DNA of 45,980 bases from the NCBI GenBank assembly GCA_030448225.1, contig JAUJNJ010000023.1, forward strand, positions 1 to 45,980, written 5' to 3'. The translations under genes and the position numbers were made by a program. The notes under the pieces were generated by a model, which saw nothing but the letters and a program-made list of their open reading frames with translations, was not told the origin of the DNA and made no database searches. This DNA comes from Phycisphaerae bacterium. Lineage in GTDB: Bacteria > Planctomycetota > Phycisphaerae > Tepidisphaerales > Tepidisphaeraceae. Numbering within the stretch: position 1 is the stretch's first letter; every line of letters begins with the position of its first letter. Below are positions 42,889 to 45,980 of the stretch, one piece after another.

Positions 42889-43746
42889 ATGGCTAATGGA
42901 ACGATCGACATCCTGATGATCACGTATAACCGGCCGGAGTACACCCGGCTGGCGCTGACGCGGCTGTTAGAGACGTGTGACGTTCGGATGCGGGTGTGGG
43001 TCTGGCACAACGGCAATGACGAGCAGACCCTTGCGGTGGCGCGCGAACTCAGCGATCACCCGCGGGTCCACCGCTTTCACCACAGCCCCGAGAACAAAAG
43101 ACTGCGAGAGCCGACGAACTGGCTCTGGGGCGGAGCCGACGGCGACTTCCTTTGCAAGGTGGATGACGATTGCCTAATGCCGTGGAATTGGGCCGACAAG
43201 CATCGTCAAGCGCACGCGGACGTGCAACAGATCGGCGTCCTCGGCTCCTGGCGCTTTCACGACGAAGACTTCGTGCCCGATCTAGCCATGCGGAAGATCG
43301 AAGCGTTCGCCGGCGGGCACCAAGTGCTGAAGAACTTGTGGGTCGAGGGCAGCGGGTACACATTCAAGCGGAGGTGCCTGGCCCGGTGCGGCCTGCTGCG
43401 AGACGGCGAATCGTTCACCCGGTACTGCATCCGCGTCGCGGCAGCCGGCTGGACGAACGGCTGGTATTATCCGTTCCTGTATCAGGAGCACATGGACGAC
43501 CCGAGGTCGCCCCACAGCCTCCTGAAGACCGACGATGACCTCCAGAAGTACCTGCCGCTTTCCGCCGTTACATTCGGGGTTCGCTCCTTAGCGGACTGGC
43601 AGGCGGCGTTGCGGCGAGACGCAATTGCCGTTCAATCGGCTAGCTTGGACCTGAGCCAGCACATCGGCTGGCGCAGCAAGGCCCGGCGGCTCCGGGCAAA
43701 GCTGCACCGCACACTGTCGCGCGGGGCGCGCACGCCGCAAGACTAG
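42889..43746 (+). CDS. GT2-family glycosyltransferase
   Basis: A GT-A fold transferase of 285 residues. It starts MANGTIDILMITYNRPEYTR and has RLALTRLLETCDVRMRVWVW at the nucleotide-binding strand, GDFLCKVDDDCLMPWNWADK with the metal motif D92-D93-D94, IGVLGSWRFHDEDFVPD, GGHQVLKNLWVEGSGYTFKR and WYYPFLYQEHMDDPRSPHSL towards the acceptor side. The C-terminus is basic. The ATG at 42889 has no visible Shine-Dalgarno sequence; the frame is open upstream without protein-like sequence, so this start is chosen from the family pattern. About 290 bases without a gene precede it. Substrates unknown. Confidence 0.85.
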   Translation: MANGTIDILMITYNRPEYTRLALTRLLETCDVRMRVWVWHNGNDEQTLAVARELSDHPRVHRFHHSPENKRLREPTNWLWGGADGDFLCKVDDDCLMPWNWADKHRQAHADVQQIGVLGSWRFHDEDFVPDLAMRKIEAFAGGHQVLKNLWVEGSGYTFKRRCLARCGLLRDGESFTRYCIRVAAAGWTNGWYYPFLYQEHMDDPRSPHSLLKTDDDLQKYLPLSAVTFGVRSLADWQAALRRDAIAVQSASLDLSQHIGWRSKARRLRAKLHRTLSRGARTPQD

Positions 43747-43780
43747 CCGCCGATCCCACATTACGTTCGGGCAATACACG

Positions 43781-44503
43781 ATGACCGTAAGAACCGTCCA
43801 GGCTGCAGCCGCTTCAGGCGTTCAGGATTCCTCTGCGCAAACGGCGGCGGGCGCCCCCGTCGCGGGCGCCGGTTCGGACGGGTTGAGCACGTACTTTAGT
43901 TACCTCCGCCGCGACGTGCTGAACCAGGTCCCCTCGAACGCGCGAAACGTGTTATCCGTCGGTTGCGGGAGCGGCGTCACCGAAGCGGAGCTCGTGCGCA
44001 GGGGCGTGCGCGTCACGGCCATCGAACTGAATCCCGCCGCCGCCGCCGCGGCGCGCGAGCGGGGTATTGAAGTGCTGGAAGGGGACGCCACCTCGGCCGC
44101 TTTGCCCCTGAGCAGGCGCACGTTCGACTGCCTCATTTACGCCGACGTTCTGGAGCACATCGCCGAGCCGCGAGATATTCTCCGCAGCCACGTGCAGCAG
44201 TTGCTGCCGGGCGGCACCGTCATCATCAGCATCCCCAACTTTCGGAACTACCGGGTCTTCTGGCAGCTGTTCGTTCGCGGGCACGTTCGCTACGAGGATG
44301 CCGGGATCTTCGACCGCACGCACCTGCGCATCACGACGCGGGCGATGGTGTACGAATGGTTCCGAGAAGTGGGCGTGGTGCCGACGTTCACGTCTTACAA
44401 GCGGGCCGGTCGCAAGGGTCAGTTGCTCTGGCGATGGATGCCGTCGTTGGCGAAGGAGTACATCGCTGCCCAAGTGGTCGTTGCCGGCGTCAAGAAACCG
44501 TGA
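43781..44503 (+). CDS. Class I SAM-dependent methyltransferase
   Basis: A 240-residue Rossmann-fold methyltransferase (Methyltransf_23/11 type). After a 35-residue Ala/Ser-rich lead come TYFSYLRRDVLNQVP and motif I VLSVGCGSGVTEAELVRRG (58-76), then VTAIELNPAAAAAARERG (motif II acidic end), VLEGDATSAALP, FDCLIYADVLEHIAEPRDIL (the V-L-E-H motif of the family), PGGTVIISIPNFRNYRVFWQ and FDRTHLRITTRAMVYEWFRE. This last block is typical of the family members found in polysaccharide clusters. It probably methylates a sugar or an acceptor lipid of the glycan. It lies 35 bases after the GT2 and 55 bases before the polymerase gene. Confidence 0.88.
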   Translation: MTVRTVQAAAASGVQDSSAQTAAGAPVAGAGSDGLSTYFSYLRRDVLNQVPSNARNVLSVGCGSGVTEAELVRRGVRVTAIELNPAAAAAARERGIEVLEGDATSAALPLSRRTFDCLIYADVLEHIAEPRDILRSHVQQLLPGGTVIISIPNFRNYRVFWQLFVRGHVRYEDAGIFDRTHLRITTRAMVYEWFREVGVVPTFTSYKRAGRKGQLLWRWMPSLAKEYIAAQVVVAGVKKP

Positions 44504-44557
44504 GAACCCGGCGGAGCCGGCCCATGAGCGACGCATACGCGCTGTTGTGCCACGACC

Positions 44558-45922
44558 ATGAATCGATTTGAGCACGACTGGCACAACCAAACCACCCTGC
44601 ACCCGCTGGGATTGATCCTCGTATTGGTGTGTGGGGTTCTGACACTCGCCGCACCCCGCAAGTACGCGATCTGGCCCCTGCTCGTCGTCGCGTGCTTCGT
44701 CTCGCCCGCACAGCGCCTGGTGATCGCGACGCTGGACTTCAATCTCCTCCGGCTGATGACGCTGTTCGGATGGGCTCGACTTGCGATGCGGAGGGAGATT
44801 GTCGGTTTCGAGTGGCGCGGCTTGGACATTCTGATGGTTCTGCTCCCGATGTGGCGGGTTATCACTGTCTTCGCCCTCTCGGGTCAGACCGCCGGGCTCA
44901 TCAATAGACTCGGGGCGGCGTTTGACGTCATCGGGATGTACTTCCTGTTCCGACTGCTCGTGCGAGACTGGGAGGATGTCAAGCACGTGGTTCGAGGGCT
45001 GGCGTTTTTAGCGGTACCTGTCGCGTTCGCGTTCGCGTTGGAGTTCGCCACGGGCCGGAACATATTTGCAATCTTCGGCGGCGTGCCCGAGAAGACGGTC
45101 GTTCGAGACGGACGCCTGAGATGTCAAGGTGCGTTCGCTCACCCGATCCTCGCCGGGTGCTTCTGGGCGTCCGTCCTGCCACTGCTGGCGATCGGGTGGT
45201 TTGCGAAGTGGCCCGGCAAGCGTCACGCCGTGGTCGGCGGAGCGGCGGCGCTTGTCATCGTTGCCGCTTGCGCATCGTCCACTCCGGTGCTCGCGGTCGC
45301 TGCCGGGATTCTTGCCGGATCGCTCTTTGTCGTGCGCGCGTGGATGCGGGCGATACGATGGGGCGCTTTCCTGTTGCTGCTCATCATCCACGTGGTGATG
45401 GAAGCGCCGGTCTGGCATCTGATTACGCGAATCGACATCGTTGGCGGCTCGACCGGATATCATCGGTATCGCCTAATCAGTGCCGCGGTCGATCACACGC
45501 ATGAGTGGTGGCTGGTCGGGACGAAGGTGGGAACGGAGCATTGGGGACCACAACTGTCCGACGTGACTAACTATTACATCGTTCAAGGTCTTCAAGGGGG
45601 GCTGCTGCAGTTAGGACTGTTCGTGGGCACCATCGCGTTCGGGTTCCGCGATGTCGGCCGCGTCGTCCGGCGCGCGGGCGGAAATTCCAAGGAAGCGGCT
45701 GCGGCGTGGGGGTTGGGGGCCTCGCTCTTCATCCATTGCGTCAGTTACCTCTCCGTCAGTTACTTCGGGCAGATCCTGGCACTCTGGTATCTGCTGCTGG
45801 CGATGATCGCGAGTCTCGCGGCGCGGTCAGAGGCCCGGGCCGCGGCACCCGCGCCGGCGCGGGCTCGCTTTCGTAGCGAGCCCGGTCCCGCATTACCTGT
45901 TCAGCCGGCGAGAATGCCGTGA
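44558..45922 (+). CDS. O-antigen polymerase/ligase-like membrane protein (Wzy/WaaL family)
   Basis: A multi-pass membrane protein of 454 residues with about 11 hydrophobic helices. It probably polymerises flipped repeat units or ligates the chain to an acceptor on the periplasmic side. The large periplasmic loop near 290-335 contains GGSTGYHRYRLISAAVDHTH, then EWWLVGTKVG and SDVTNYYIVQGLQGGLLQLG. Together these match the pattern of Wzy_C-type proteins, with Arg and His in the loop and a following N-x-Y-x-x-x-x-x-x-G motif. The clustering with Wzx, GT2/GT4 genes and a Wzz/kinase makes a polymerase more likely than a ligase. The last 28 residues (RAAAPAPARARFRSEPGPAL) are low-complexity and encoded over a palindrome (45860-45884), which suggests the C-terminus was extended by an inserted repeat. 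Confidence 0.83.
   Translation: MNRFEHDWHNQTTLHPLGLILVLVCGVLTLAAPRKYAIWPLLVVACFVSPAQRLVIATLDFNLLRLMTLFGWARLAMRREIVGFEWRGLDILMVLLPMWRVITVFALSGQTAGLINRLGAAFDVIGMYFLFRLLVRDWEDVKHVVRGLAFLAVPVAFAFALEFATGRNIFAIFGGVPEKTVVRDGRLRCQGAFAHPILAGCFWASVLPLLAIGWFAKWPGKRHAVVGGAAALVIVAACASSTPVLAVAAGILAGSLFVVRAWMRAIRWGAFLLLLIIHVVMEAPVWHLITRIDIVGGSTGYHRYRLISAAVDHTHEWWLVGTKVGTEHWGPQLSDVTNYYIVQGLQGGLLQLGLFVGTIAFGFRDVGRVVRRAGGNSKEAAAAWGLGASLFIHCVSYLSVSYFGQILALWYLLLAMIASLAARSEARAAAPAPARARFRSEPGPALPVQPARMP
45860..45884. repeat. Palindromic element inside the 3' end of the Wzy-like gene
   Basis: CGGGCTCGCT (45860-45869) and AGCGAGCCCG (45875-45884) form a perfect 10-base stem with a 5-base loop. It lies inside the coding sequence, 38 bases before the stop, where the protein is low-complexity. 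The shape is that of a REP-like unit or a terminator stem. Confidence 0.6.
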
Positions 45923-45949
45923 CAGACTGAAGTGCGGTTACGGGCGACA

Positions 45950-45980
45950 TGAAGCTGCTTTCGATCGAATCGGCAACGGG
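45950..45980 (+). CDS. Possible start of a further gene, cut by the window edge
   Basis: An ATG at 45950 opens a frame MKLLSIESATG that runs to the end of the window, 27 bases after the Wzy-like stop. It is preceded by GGGCGAC, a weak ribosome-binding match. Too short to recognise; a further polysaccharide gene is plausible from position. Confidence 0.3.

Overview
The window is very GC-rich DNA from what looks like a planctomycete, most likely a Phycisphaerae/Tepidisphaerales-type bacterium. The basis is an exosortase operon next to small secreted proteins with VPLPA-type C-terminal sorting tails, two very large secreted proteins with the planctomycete LEPR-XLL N-terminal motif, frequent GTG/TTG starts, and octamer tandem repeats between genes. 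No rRNA, tRNA, CRISPR array or complete mobile element was seen. The taxonomic call is an inference from families, not from a marker-gene comparison.

Layout. 1-3147 is housekeeping or unrelated: the end of glutamate dehydrogenase, a small unknown gene, DUF202 and DUF4149 membrane proteins, and rsmA (minus strand) with a 12-copy octamer repeat just upstream. 3409-10816 is a first block of surface-polysaccharide genes: a PMT/RgtA-like membrane glycosyltransferase, an exosortase-type polysaccharide deacetylase, a methyltransferase, a sulfotransferase, a GT4 on the minus strand and a GT2. 11311-23220 is the core exopolysaccharide/exosortase operon: Alg14-like and Alg13-like subunits, a degenerate nucleotidyltransferase with a hexapeptide tail, exosortase, EpsI-like protein, a Wzz/BY-kinase fusion, a polyprenyl-phosphate sugar transferase and a large TPR protein. 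Many of these genes overlap as ATGA. 23469-25410 holds two probable exosortase substrates. 25932-32718 is a giant LEPR-XLL protein (about 2,260 residues) with malectin, PKD, choice-of-anchor, sugar-dehydrogenase-like propeller, PA14 and Kelch parts. 32780-34209 is a small membrane protein plus an HTTM-type protein. 34457-45922 is a second polysaccharide block: Wzx-like flippase, three GT2, one GT4, a second LEPR-XLL protein (PA14 x2, jelly-roll, FN3, beta-helix), a methyltransferase and a Wzy/ligase-like protein.

How they work together (inference). The sugar transferase starts a lipid-linked repeat unit, the Alg13/14 pair and the GT2/GT4 enzymes extend it, and methyl-, sulfo- and deacetylation enzymes decorate it. 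Wzx flips it, Wzy polymerises it and the Wzz/kinase protein sets chain length. Exosortase, with EpsI and the TPR protein, processes the VPLPA-tailed proteins, so proteins and polysaccharide are exported together to build the cell-surface matrix.

Sequence quality. Reading frames are clean over long stretches but break repeatedly in patches (about 1-10.8 kb, 19.86-20.87 kb, 29.63-29.76 kb, 40.1-42.6 kb), mostly by single-base gains or losses in G/C runs. Conserved protein sequence continues across the breaks in another frame. I treat these as probable consensus errors rather than gene decay. Boundaries of genes in these patches are approximate.
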